Below the pieces are notes generated by a model. It saw nothing but the letters and a program-made list of their open reading frames with translations. It was not told where the DNA came from and ran no database searches. From NCBI GenBank assembly GCA_949751835.1, contig CATKHK010000049.1, positions 124,001 to 188,000 on the forward strand: a stretch of DNA of 64,000 bases, read 5' to 3'. This document shows, one piece after another, positions 1 to 11,333 of the stretch. Source of the stretch: Blepharisma japonicum (taxonomy: Eukaryota; Ciliophora; Heterotrichea; Heterotrichida; Blepharismidae). Positions within the stretch are counted from its first letter, which is position 1. Every line of letters starts with the position of its first letter. A program made the position numbers and the translations under genes.

Positions 1-1097
1 ACTAATTCTTTTGAACTATTTTGCATTTTAAGTGCTAAACATTGGGAATAAAAATATTTTTGTAGAGACTCTTTTGTGTCTCCAATTGAAATCCTGCTAT
101 TTTCAGTTTCAACCGTATCAAATTCTCCTTGATTTTCATCACAAAACGTCGATCTAAAAGAGCTAGCTGAATTTAATGATTCAGTGCTGCTAAATTCACT
201 GTTAACACTTTCCAATAATTTCAAATTCAGCCTTAATTCGGGGTTATTTTTTTTAAAAAATATTTTTTCTAAGCTTTCAGCCTTATCTTTAAAACCTTTT
301 ACTTGCTTTTTTAGTTCAGTGACTTCTTTTATTTTGCTTTCGATTTCGATTTTTTCAACACTCTGTATGGCTTGAGACTGTTCCTGGGAGATGGTGAGTA
401 GCCGCTCGCTATAGATTCTTAATGATAAAGAGCCTTTGAAAATTTCCAACATTGATTTAATTGATTTTATTACTTCTAAAGTTGCGACACCGTTGCAGGA
501 ATTATTAGAATCCAGTAACCTTTTGCATAGCCGCTTAAGAACGGCTATAATATTCCTCTCCGAGGGCCTATATAGTTCTTCTTTTTCTTTAATTTCTAAA
601 AAATTTCCCATTTTTTGGATTTTTATGTGTAAATTCTCAAGGTCACTTTGACTGTCACTCTTTAAAATTGAAACTGACAATTTTGTACAAATAAACGAAT
701 GCCTTTCGATAAAGCTTTCAGGAATCATTTCTTGGCAATTAATACAAAGAATCCCAAACTCAACTTCAGCCGTGTCATCATTAATTGAATTAAAATCTCC
801 AAGAGGAGGAACCAAATATTTTACTGGACTTTTTGTATTTTTCAAGGGAATTTTTTTGATTATTTTCTTGGTTTGTTTTTTAAAGTGAATTAGATTTATT
901 TTGGGATTCTCGTTAGGAGGTGACTCAATGTCGTCTTGGGTCTCATTGAAATTTAGCATGCTTAGATCTCCTTTTACAGGTGATAAATAGTTTTTAAATT
1001 GCTTTTTGAGGTCTTTTTCGGAAATATTTCGATGATGATAATTTGGATGGTGATTTATTTGAGAGTTAGGAGTAAGAAATAAATTTTTTTCCACCAT
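1..1097 (-). CDS. Zinc-finger and coiled-coil protein, C-terminus beyond window
   Basis: The frame is open from an ATG at 1097 down to base 1, so at least 365 residues are present and the stop lies outside the window. Around residues 125-150 there is a C-x2-C-x11-H-x4-C finger (CINC ... RHSFIC), like the UBZ/C2HC fingers that bind ubiquitin or nucleic acid. It is followed by a long charged, Lys/Glu-rich helical stretch typical of a coiled coil. The N-terminal 100 residues are low-complexity and basic. No enzyme motif is visible and I do not recognise the family. The 313-bp gap upstream separates it from the 3' end of the MORN gene. Confidence 0.7.
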   Translation of the reverse strand, partial: MVEKNLFLTPNSQINHHPNYHHRNISEKDLKKQFKNYLSPVKGDLSMLNFNETQDDIESPPNENPKINLIHFKKQTKKIIKKIPLKNTKSPVKYLVPPLGDFNSINDDTAEVEFGILCINCQEMIPESFIERHSFICTKLSVSILKSDSQSDLENLHIKIQKMGNFLEIKEKEELYRPSERNIIAVLKRLCKRLLDSNNSCNGVATLEVIKSIKSMLEIFKGSLSLRIYSERLLTISQEQSQAIQSVEKIEIESKIKEVTELKKQVKGFKDKAESLEKIFFKKNNPELRLNLKLLESVNSEFSSTESLNSASSFRSTFCDENQGEFDTVETENSRISIGDTKESLQKYFYSQCLALKMQNSSKEL

Positions 1098-1410
1098 GAT
1101 TATTTATGGAGTCTTTAACTATAATCCTATATTAAATTATTGCTAAATAAACTAATTTTATATTTTTAATTAAATAATTTTAGAAATAAAATGCTGCAAT
1201 TTCTCTGATAAATTTTTAGAGAAAAAAATAAATTAAGATTAACAAGTTAGATTAATGTAATATTTATTTATAGTTTATTATATAAGCAATTATTTAACAA
1301 TGCTATTTGGCTCATCTAATCAAAGCCTTTTGAATTAACAAAGCATAGAACATATTCCAAAAATCTTAAAATAAGCCAGTTTATATAATATTTTAATAAT
1401 CTTATAATTC
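1098..1410. other. AT-rich intergenic, promoter side of the partial gene
   Basis: This 313-bp spacer lies between the start of the partial zinc-finger gene and the stop of the MORN gene, both on the minus strand. It is very AT-rich, and I see no RNA gene, repeat or open frame of note. Confidence 0.5.
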
Positions 1411-2496
1411 TTAATCTTTATCTACTGGCTTCCCATTTTTCCAAACCCCTTTTTTAGATTTTCCTTTTGAATTATACAGTGTTCCTTCCCCATGCTGTTT
1501 CCCATCTTTCCAATATCCTTCATATTTTTTCCCATTCGGCCATATAAAAATCCCAAACCCTTCTTTTTTATCCATATTATAATCTCCTTCATACACCCTC
1601 CCATCGCTCCACTTAAAAACTCCATACCCATGCATTTTATTGTCTTTCCAGTCTCCATCATACTCTCTCCCATTCATCCAAATATATTTCCCTTTTCCCT
1701 CTATATTACTTGCTACAAAATCTCCTTCATAACTGCTCCCATCAGACCACACAAATTTTCCTTTCCCATCTTTTAGCCCTGCTTTATAATTTCCTTCAAA
1801 TCTTGCCCCATCAGGCCACACTTCTTCTCCAAATCCATCATTTTTATCTCCTTTCCAGCTTCCTTTATAAGTGCTTTTTCCAACACAATATAGCGACCCT
1901 TCTCCGTCCATTTTTCCTTCTACAAGTGCTCCCTCATATACATCTCCATTAGCGAAAATTCTTCGGCCTTTTCCATTGGGTTTGCCGTTTTTCCATTGTC
2001 CTTCAATAATACCTCCATCAGTGCTATACATGATGCCTTCTCCATGAGGCTGCCCACGCGAGTTTCATTCTCCTTCATATACAGCTCCATCAGGCAATTT
2101 GGTAGGCCCACGCCATGTGACACCTGGAGTTGGCTTTTTATTTAGACTATAAGGACCAAGTCTTGTCCTGGCTTGTAAAGCTTCAGGCGTTGAGAGGTTT
2201 TCTGGGATATCGTTGAGTTCGTGGTCGTTTGTGACCTCAATATTATTATTTGTAAGCTCTTTAGAAGCAGATGCATATTTTTTCCTTGAAATATAGCTAC
2301 GGACACAAGATTGGACTTTTACGACATCGCATGAAGGTTGCTGTGGGGTGACTTCTACAGATAAAGTGATTTCTTGAGGTTTATTATTGATAGTTTCAGC
2401 TTGCTGGAGCTGCTTTTTAGACGTTGGGAGAGCTTTTTGTTCAACATCTACGCTACCTTGCTCTTTTTTTTCTCCGACACAATTGCAGGTTCCCAT
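1411..2496 (-). CDS. MORN-repeat protein with acylated N-terminus and IQ motif
   Basis: This 361-residue frame has one in-frame TGA, read as Trp in the first MORN unit (YEGEW). The N-terminus MGTCNC is a classic N-myristoylation plus palmitoylation signal (Gly2, Cys4, Cys6), which suggests membrane anchoring. Near residues 62-80 the pattern VQSCVRSYISRKKY is an IQ calmodulin-binding motif. From about residue 140 to the end there are about ten MORN units of the form Y-x-G-x-[WYF], the last one degenerate. MORN arrays usually tether membrane or cytoskeletal structures; a cortical role here is inferred. It diverges from the carboxypeptidase gene across 145 bp. Confidence 0.9.
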
Positions 2497-2641
2497 TAGT
2501 AGCCTATTAAAATATTTGAATTTATTGGGTATAAATTTGAAAAGATTTTATTATTGGTAATATTTCCTAAAAAGTCTAAAAAATTTAATTATTTTCGGTA
2601 TTTTTTAACTTCGTTAGCCATGTCAAAAATACAATTTTCCA
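2497..2641. promoter_or_regulatory. Short divergent intergenic (shared promoter region)
   Basis: These 145 bp separate the start codons of the MORN gene (minus) and the carboxypeptidase gene (plus), so both promoters must lie here or overlap. It is AT-rich, with no element I can name. Confidence 0.4.
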
Positions 2642-5120
2642 ATGAAAAATTTAAGCACAGATTCTGGCTTTGAAAATGAGTCTTCTGAATATGCCTCTGA
2701 CATGTTTCCTTCTAATTTATCACCGAGTCATAGAGAAATTCCTGAATTAAAAGAAGATCGACTGCCTGATTTTATTCCGCTAGCAAAATCAGGACATAGC
2801 TTAGAAGCTGACATGCTGTTTGGGTAATTTTCTAATTAGCTGGCGACCTACCTCAATATTACAAAATGGCCCAGTGCCTCTGTCTTTTACATTAGACCGA
2901 ATTTCCACACAGAATGCAATTTTCTATGGGTTTCGTCCGACAGATTCTCTTGAGCTTCACGAATGTTACTCAAGCCCAGAAACATACAAATTTACTATAA
3001 ACCCAACCTTAAGGCATGCATGAAATACTATTAAAAAGCTCGAGCCAAACAAAAAAGTCCAACCTTTTAAAGGAATGAAAACAGGGCTAAATATAAATGA
3101 CTTGATTTTTTCCTCATGTTTTGAGAGCGGAAATCTTGATAAAGTTGTAAAAGTAAAAGAAAATGAATACGATTTGTATATAAGGACAGATTCGAACTCA
3201 TATGGTCATAATTGATGATATTATTTTAAAGTAGAAAATAAATGAAACGATCAGGAAGTTAAATTCAACATAGTAAATTTTTCAAAAAGAAGCAGCCTAT
3301 ATAACCAAGGAAATATGCCTTGTGTTTTTGATATAAATAATCCTGAAAAAGGGTGATTTAAAGGTGGATATAAAATTAGCTATACCTCAAGTAAAGTCAA
3401 TAAGCCAAACCAAAGGAGAATTTATTATTGTCTATCTTTTTCTTATCAATTTAAAGAAAACGATGCTTTTTATTTTGCGTATTCGGTGCCTTATGGATAT
3501 TCAAAATTATGCAAATTTGTGAAGGAGATGGAAAAATCGAATTTTGTGAAAAATGAAGTTCTGTGCAAAAGCTTAAGCGGGGTTGATGTACCGATCTTGA
3601 CGATAACTGATTTTATGGAAACAAAGCAGAAAGAGATTGCTTTTCTTACTGCAAGAGTCCACCCAGGAGAAACTCATGGATCATGAGTAATGGAAGGGCT
3701 GCTAAAATTTCTTATCAGTGACCATCATGAAGCAAAAAGATTGAGGAAAAAAATAATTTTTAAAGTAGTGCCAATGCTAAATCCCGATGGAGTTATATTA
3801 GGAAATGGTAGATGCTCCTTAACAGGCGAAGACTTAAATCGACGATTTCAAAGTCCTGACCCAAGGCTACACCCAATTATATATACTTTAAAAAATACTA
3901 TAAAAAAGGAAAAAATTTCTTTTTATTTTGATTTTCATGCGCATTCGACCAAAAAAGGAATGTTTATGTACGGTCCTCATTATCCTCTTCATTCAGATAA
4001 ATATATCAGCATTAAAGTCCTCCCAAAGCTTTTTAGTGAAAAAACAGAAATGTTTAGATATTTTTCGTGTAAGTTTCAAAATGACTGGTCGAAAAGAAAA
4101 TCTGCGAGACTTGCGATATGAAAAGAATTGAAATTGCCGTTCGTGTATACAATTGAGACGTCGTCTTATGGATATTTAGATAATGAAAGAAATACTTTTC
4201 CGTTCAATGAAGAGCTTTTATATACTTTAGGAAAGAATTTTTGTGAAGCACTACTTGAGTATATAATTATCCGAAATAGATTTATAAAAGAAAAAGAAAT
4301 TAAGAAAACTGAAAGATTAAAAAAGAAAAAATTCGGCAAAAAAGACTACTCTGCTAAAGAAGGATTTAATGCAAGATCATTATTAGAAATCATGAATTGC
4401 ATAAAAGAAGAAAATATAGAAGAAGATAGTGATTCAGAACCTTCAGAAAGTGAAGACGATGAATTCGACCCAGAATACGAAGAGCAGCAGCAAAAAATCA
4501 ATCAAAAAATTTTAAGAGTTTTAGACAAAGCCAAAAATCTTATGGGTTTTGGCAAAAAAGAATCTTGTTCTGCTCGAAGGTCAAGCAAAAAAGACGATAT
4601 TTTTGAGATTAGAGAATCCAAAGAGAAACTCCCAAAAAGCATTTCAAAAATCATCAAATCAAGCTTAAAATTAAAAAAGCCTAAAAAAAGTGATGAGACT
4701 CCACACAAATACCTATTAAATGACAGATTTTTTAAGCCAAGACCAAGCACAAGCTTAAAACCACGGCTAAAAATCCACGAAACTCGAAAAAGACAAATAA
4801 ATGACATGCAGTCAATAAAACCCAATGTAGTTGACGTCAGTTTTAAAAGGAGAAATTACGTTGATAAATTGCCTAATAAAAGATATAAGCAATTTGGGAC
4901 TGAAAAAAATCCAGAGTCACCTTTCTTAAAATATGGTGATTTTAATGAAATTGAGCAGAATGACGGAAAAACCATTAGAGCTGGAAGTGTTGAAAATATT
5001 TCTTATAAGCACATGCTTTCGCGGTATAAGCTTGATTTTGGGTGTGAGTCTCCTACCAATATTGAGACAGTGCTAAAGAGTGAAAAAAGATTAAACAGGA
5101 AGTTTTTAGATGATTTTTAA
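2642..5120 (+). CDS. Cytosolic carboxypeptidase (M14, AGBL/CCP family)
   Basis: Exons 2642-2823 and 2840-5120 are joined over a 16-nt GT...AG intron, giving about 820 residues with several TGA-coded Trp. The CCP N-terminal beta domain comes first, then the M14 zinc carboxypeptidase. Zinc ligands are in HPGETHGSW (His, Glu) and FDFHAHS (His). Substrate residues are in NPDGV and LNRRF, and the catalytic Glu is in YTIETSSYGY. Trp after THGS is coded TGA. CCP enzymes remove glutamates from tubulin tails. After the catalytic domain there is a basic, acidic-patch low-complexity tail of about 250 residues. A TTLL glutamylase, the opposing activity, lies 40 kb away. The start is the first ATG in the frame. 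Confidence 0.93.
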
Positions 5121-5155
5121 AATAATTATTAAAAAAATATTTTGTATATAAATTT

Positions 5156-6688
5156 TTAATTTAACAAAAATTTATAAAGTTTGCGAGTTCTATGGCCTCT
5201 GTAATATGATTGGATAAAAATAGTGGCAGCTAAAATAGATTTATAAATCTTTTTTAGTCTGAACATTTTATAATTCTTTTGAATAATAATTGCACTTTTT
5301 CTAAGCCTTTGAAATTTAATTCTATTAAGTCACATTTTTATATAGGAATTGATAATATTTATACTATCAATTTGATCCTCGACACTGCACTCTGGAATTG
5401 TTTTAAGATGACTTAGGTCCCCATAAGTTTTACTGGCAAATGGTATCGGCTTCAGTTGCTGCTTCCCATACCTATCATATTTTGCAGCCAAGCTTTCTTT
5501 TTCTTTTCTTAGTTTTTCAAGCTCATTAAATGCTTTTTGAGCTTTAATTTGTGCTTCTTTTATTTTCTTATTATAAATCCTCATTTTAATTTTTTTCAAA
5601 GCTTTATATCTTTTTCATCATCTTTGTATAGTAATTATTGCTTTAATTTTCCTTCCTTTATTAGTATTTCCATAGCTGAAATTAGCTTGTATTGCTTTGG
5701 AAGCCTTTTGTGTAGGAAAATCACTAGAATTAGAAAAAGAAAAATCCTCAATCTCTAGTAAATTTAGACAGTCATATTTTTGGCTTTTATTTAAAGGGTT
5801 TTGACTATGGGGGAGTGAAGAGTGCCTTGATTTGTGAGCTGGAGCAGTAAATGTTGATCTAATATGCTCTGGGGAGCATCTTAGAGATTGATTGTGAAGA
5901 GAATTGCATTCAGGTGATGACTTTTTAATATGATTTTCAGGGGTTTTTGATAATATTTTTTTAGGCTTGGGCAGTGTAGAATTTAATGGGAATCTGTTTG
6001 AATGAGAAGATAAAGGGGTAAGATGGGGAGGCTTTGGAGAACCTCTAGAACTTCTATGCAAAATCTTGGGAGAGTTTCTCTCTCTTTTATTGAATTTTTC
6101 ATTGTAATTTTCTGAAAACTCTGAAAATAAAGACTTTTTTAAGCTTTTTGTAAGTTGATGGGATATCCCTAAATGCAATGTTGCAATTTCATGACCTTGC
6201 TTATAAAACTGCATTGACTCTTTTTTTCTAGATAAATATCCATACTCTAAGCCTATACAATGATAAGTAATAGCCACAGTAACTCAAAGATTTTCTTTAT
6301 TTTTTATACCTTCATTTATTGTGTTCAACAAATTTAAAGATTCTAAAGCATGTGATAACGCTTTTTCATGTTTTCCCAATTGTGAATAAATCGAAGAAAT
6401 ATTTAGATGGGTTCCCACAATATTTACTATGGAATCAGGCACAGATTTTTCTAAAGCCAAAATTAAATAATTTAGTGCTTCTCTAGGTTTTTTCATTCTT
6501 TTATAATAACAGCCCAAATTATTGTATGTGATAGATCATAAATGATTGAGAGTTTTATCAAATTTTTTTCTTCATAAAACTTCTTTTGCTTTGGAGAGCT
6601 TTATATATGCCTGCTCAAAATTTTGACTGTTAATTAAGCTCATAGCATCCCTATTGAGAGATAAAATTAAGGATTCAGGGTTGATCAT
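5156..6688 (-). CDS. TPR-repeat protein with C-terminal IQ motifs
   Basis: This 510-residue frame opens at ATG 6688 after an in-frame TAA and ends at TAA 5156; several TGA codons inside are read as Trp. Residues 1-190 form helical TPR-like repeats (for example NNLGCYYKRMKKPREALNYL and the next repeat starting THLNISSIYSQLGKHEKAL). A Ser/Pro/His-rich linker follows. The C-terminal part holds three IQ motifs: TIQRWWKRYKALKK, IIIQKNYKMFRLKK and FIQSYYRGHRTRK. These predict calmodulin or centrin binding. The last 58 codons are seen only when TGA at 5330 is read as Trp. It converges on the carboxypeptidase gene with a 35-bp gap. The exact family is unknown. Confidence 0.85.
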
Positions 6689-7446
6689 TTATTTTTATGT
6701 GAATGATGGAATAATAAATAGATTTTACTACATAAAATTGTTATTTTAATTGTAGAGAATAATAGAATTTAGGATTCATGTAGTAATAAAAGGTTCTTGG
6801 AGTAGATAAAACTATTTTTATATGAATTTTGATTTAGAATAAATGGAAAATTGAATAATAAATTGCATTATCTGGCATAGTTCCTTAGAAATTGAAGCAA
6901 TGTCATGCTTCATTTTTATTTAAGAGTGTTATAGAAAAGCTTGATTAATGAGCCATAAGCAATCATACAGCTATTTTAGTATGTAGAATTAAATTAAAAG
7001 CTTAAAATAATGCACTATGATTTAAAAATTTGACATCTATCCCATTAAAAGCTTATAAAAAATCAGTTGCAGTGTTATTAAAATACAACTATCACTTTTT
7101 ATTTTACTTCACTATTATTGCTTAAATTTTAATAAATCTTTCATTTCCTTTATTATATAACTAACGCTTTTTATTCTATTGCTTGTCGAATTAATTATAG
7201 TCGCCCTTATTTTCCCTTAAAAAATGTTCCCTTCTAGCTCCAAAAGATTTTAACAACCACTCAGTAAACTAACGACCTCATCCCTAAATTTTCTTAATAA
7301 AATTCTATAACTCCCTAAAATTAATATCAAAATTAATCCAATTAATTTTCATATTCTATTGAGCTTATATAAACATATAAAATCTGTTAAAAAACGTTGA
7401 TGAAGAATTGAAACTTTTACGTGTCATTACTTTAACATAAATTAAT
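6689..7446. other. 758-bp divergent intergenic region
   Basis: This gap lies between the TPR gene (minus) and the cyclase fusion gene (plus). It is AT-rich with scattered short homopolymers. I found no coding frame, tRNA-like sequence or clear repeat. It is longer than most gaps here, so an unrecognised non-coding RNA cannot be excluded. Confidence 0.4.
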
Positions 7447-10086
7447 ATGAATGTTGAGCCTGAATTTGAGAGACGATTAAGTGATCACAAAACAAGCGTA
7501 GAAGAACGCTCAAATAGGGGAAGTCAAGATATTGACCCAAAAATTCCAGAAGTCCATATTGCTATTGAAGCAAAAGCAAATTGGAGATTACTAATTGCCA
7601 AACTTTTGGATCACTGATATACTCAGATCTTTATGATAACCATTACTCTCTATGCTCTATTCGGAGACGATATCCGGCTATGTGCAACGACCAAAGATGC
7701 TGATATAGCGTTTTATGTTCTAACTATTATTTGCCTCTTTTTCTTTACTTTAGAAATAGTTTTATCCTCATTGGTAAAAGAAGACTATTTCTTAGGATTT
7801 TTCTTTTGGCTAGACTTAATTTCTACGCTGACACTTATCATGGACATTGGCTGGGTTTGGGACGCAATGGTTGATAGTGGCAGCAGTGGAGGATCTAGCC
7901 ATGGCAAAGCTAAAAAAATAGCAAGTGCTGGCAAAGCATCTCGAGGAGCAGCCCGAGCTGCCAGAGTAATTAGGGTTATTCGAGTTATCCGACTCATAAG
8001 AATTACCAAACTGTACAAAATCGCTAAAGAAGCTCGCGAAGCAGCAAAGAAAAATCGTCCAATATTGAGGCGAACAAATATAAAATACAGAGGAGAAGAA
8101 GCAATTCACTTGCCCCGTAATTTAAATCGTGCTTTTGATGAAATCGAAGAAGGAAGCCAGGCTTCAGCCTCCCAGTCTTTTACCTCCCATGAAGATCAAT
8201 CAGCAATGGACGACAGAAAAAATTCTTTTTCTGCAGGGTCAAGTCAAAATTTTTCTGACACCGAAAGTTTGGCAGAAGAAATCGAGATCCCTCAAGAAAG
8301 CAATGTAGGGAAAAAATTAAATGATATTACTACCAAAAGAGTCATAATACTCGTTATTTCGATTATGGTGATGTTACCGTTATTTTATCCCACACTATAT
8401 ATAGACAGCAATAGTTCGGGCACTTATGGATTGGAAGCTCTGAATTCTGTTGTCCATGACCATGACTCCTTTTTGTTAGCTTGAAACAATTATATAAAAA
8501 AACATAAAAAATTATTTTTGCCATTATGCTATTTATATGTGTCAAATAGGAAGACATGGGAAACGGATACAAATCCAGATGATTTGAGGGATGTTGAAAA
8601 AACTACTGTGTATCTGGATAACGAACCTGACGATTATTTTTATTCAAGTTATGCTGTTTTTGATATAAGAAAAGAATCTCAGCTTGGAGCTGGGCTAAAT
8701 ATCATCCGAACTGTTTATATCTGCATACTTTTATCAGCTGCTACAATGCTGCTTTCAGATGATGCCCAAAAAATGCTTTTAAACCCTCTCGAAAACATGA
8801 TTAAAAAAATCCAAAATATCGCGAAAAATCCTCTTCAAGCTGCCCAAAAAGAAGAAAAAAACGAAGTTATGAAAGGTCTAACCTCAAGTGACAAAAAGAC
8901 AAAAGACCAAGAGCCAATGGAAACTGCTTTTCTTGAGCAAACAATTACAAAAATCGGAGCATTGCTTGCATTAGGCTTTGGTGAAGCTGGTTCTGAAATT
9001 ATTGCGACCAATATTCAAAAAGGTGGAGGCGAGGTAAATCCAATGATAGCGGGGAAGCGGACCATTTGTATTTTTGGGTTTTGTGATATAAGAAATTTCA
9101 CTGATACCACAGAAGTACTGCAAAATGAAGTCATGTCCTTTGTAAATGAAATTGCTTATATAGTCCACAGTTTGGTCGATAAATATTCAGGAACTGCTAA
9201 TAAAAATATAGGTGATGCCTTTTTATTGTGCTGAAAATTCCCAGAAGAAACTATAGAAGCTGATGCAATGAATCCAGGAAATCGAGTTTTAGGTAGACAC
9301 CCTTTAATTAAAGAATATGCTGATATGGCAGTTATCAGTTTTATAAAAATCATTGCAGAAATCAATAAAAGCGGAAAAGTGCTGAAATATCGAGACCACC
9401 AAGGTCTAAATGACCGTATGCCCGGGTATTCTGTAAAAATGGGTTTCGGGCTCCACCAAGGATGGGCAATTGAAGGTGCAATAGGTAGCGAGTTTAAGAT
9501 CGACGCCTCTTATCTTTCGCCAAATGTAAACATGGCTTCTAGGCTAGAAGCAGCCACAAAGCAGTTTGGAGTCCCAATTCTCATAAGTAATGCACTATTC
9601 CACATATGTTCAAATGTAACAAAAACGAAAATGAGGAAAATTGATAGGGTCACTGTAAAAGGTAGTAAAGAGCCTATAGAACTTTTTACATGTGACTTAG
9701 ATTTAGAAGCCCTTACGCCAGTCCCAGAAGTAACGCTGACAGGTGCAGAGTCTAAACAAGCTAGGGTGTTAGCAAGAATTGCTAGAGATAAGCTAAGATC
9801 TCAAGCTAAAAGTGGAGAATATCCAATCCACCTACTATGAAATGATGACGCTGACTTAAAAGCTATGAAGGACAGTATTCCAAAAACTTTTCTTGGAGAA
9901 TTCACAAGGGCGCTTGAATATTATTTCGCTGGAAAATGGGATAAAGCAATAGAAGGATTTATTAATGTCCAAAAACTGAAAGGGGGACATGACGGCCCAT
10001 GTGAGACTCTTTTGAATTTTATGAAAGAAGAAGGAAATCGTGCCCCAGCAGGGTGGCCTGGATATAGGGAGCTCCACGATAAATAA
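7447..10086 (+). CDS. Voltage-sensor / adenylyl cyclase fusion protein
   Basis: One 879-residue frame contains five TGA-coded Trp. Residues about 58-190 form a four-helix voltage sensor: S1-S3 are hydrophobic and S4 carries Arg every third residue (RVIRVIRVIRLIRITK). After a polar linker come one more helix (about 298-316), a roughly 100-residue outside segment and a sixth helix (about 417-438). A class III cyclase domain follows (about 538-745). It has both metal-binding Asp (FCDIRNF and NIGDAF), a Lys two residues before the IGD motif, which points to ATP rather than GTP, and NVNMASR for the transition state. No K+ pore signature (GYG) is present. Ciliates are known to fuse channels to adenylyl cyclase; here only the sensor is fused. 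It probably couples membrane potential to cAMP. Confidence 0.88.
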
Positions 10087-10130
10087 TTTTTAATTTTATT
10101 ATTTACTATAAATACTAAAAATATGCACAA

Positions 10131-11294
10131 TTAATTCAAAAATCGGCTGTTCAAGTAGGCATCGTCGTCAAACCATTCTACATCTATGCCAAAATTCCCT
10201 TGTTTGTGTACTGCTTTTTTAATGTATTCACTATAATAAATTGGTAGCATCCACATGCACGCGGACTTTCCTGCAATTATTATAACTGCTTCATATTTCC
10301 GGTCGATACCTATTTTTGTGATTTTATTTAAAGCCACCCTGGCTTTAAATTTATGATCGATATTTAAGGAATAAAGCGCCAAATCAGTCATTAAGAAGTA
10401 TGTGTCGAAAAAATCAGAAGATTCAGGGTATCGGTAGCATGGCTCAAAATAAAGCACGTTTTCACCTATTTTTCCGTGCTTAATTAAAATTTCTGCAATC
10501 AGCATGTTTTCTTGATTATAAAATCTTGAAAAAATTTCTTCAGGGCTTATTTTATTTCGTTTTAGTCTTAGTAAACTTAATGCCCCTTCTGTATATCATG
10601 GGATAAACTGTTTAGTGGACTCATAACTTAGATCTTCAATAGCCCTTAGAATATCTTCCATTCTTGGGCTCGAAATGATAAAATTTCCTTTGCTTTTATA
10701 TTCTTGTTCGACCTGAAATAATACACTTAGTCTACCTTCAGCAATTCAGAAAAATAAAATTGTATCAATTTGAATTCTTCTTATTAATTTTGAAAAATCG
10801 TCTTGTTCAAATAAATAAATTGCAAATGTTGTGAGCATCATCGTTCGGATTACTGAAGAATTTTGTGTATATTCTGTTACTTCAATAATCCCATCTGCCA
10901 GCTCTTCTAGATTTTCTCCATAATTATCTTTATATTTTTGAAGAATTTCGTAAATCTTATTTTGTTGAACTGAGCTGAGGTCACTTATAGAATTTAAATC
11001 ATATTCGATTATAGAATCTTGTGAATACTCTGACGGCGTTTTCTCAGATTTATTTTCCTCATCTTCATTATCTATAATTGGAGAAATTTCTAGCAAATCT
11101 TCTTCAGTTCATTTTTTAACAGTTCTTTTAGATTTCTTTTCTGGAAAAAGATTTGTTTTCTTTAGCAATGATGTCACTATTTGTGACTTAGAAAGCTGTC
11201 TATTCTTTGCTTTTTCCATTGATTTTTGGAAATCATCACAAGATTCATATGGTGATTTTCTCTGAAGTCGCCCTGTGCAGCAGACATTTCCCAT
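10131..11294 (-). CDS. Myristoylated/palmitoylated protein of unknown function
   Basis: This 387-residue frame contains TGA-coded Trp at its internal joins. The N-terminus MGNVCC gives a strong N-myristoylation site followed by two Cys for palmitoylation, so the protein should sit on a membrane. Residues about 65-110 are acidic and Ser-rich; the C-terminal 270 residues look like an all-helical globular domain without signature motifs. It converges with the cyclase fusion (44-bp gap) and lies 39 bp downstream of the PHD gene stop on the same strand. I do not recognise the family. Confidence 0.75.
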
Positions 11295-11333
11295 ATATTT
11301 ATTTTAATTATTTCTTTTTTAAATTTTTCAAAA

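Noticed and set aside
5330-5332. TGA as the end of the TPR protein
   Set aside because: With UGA=Trp the frame continues 58 codons through two good IQ motifs to TAA at 5156.
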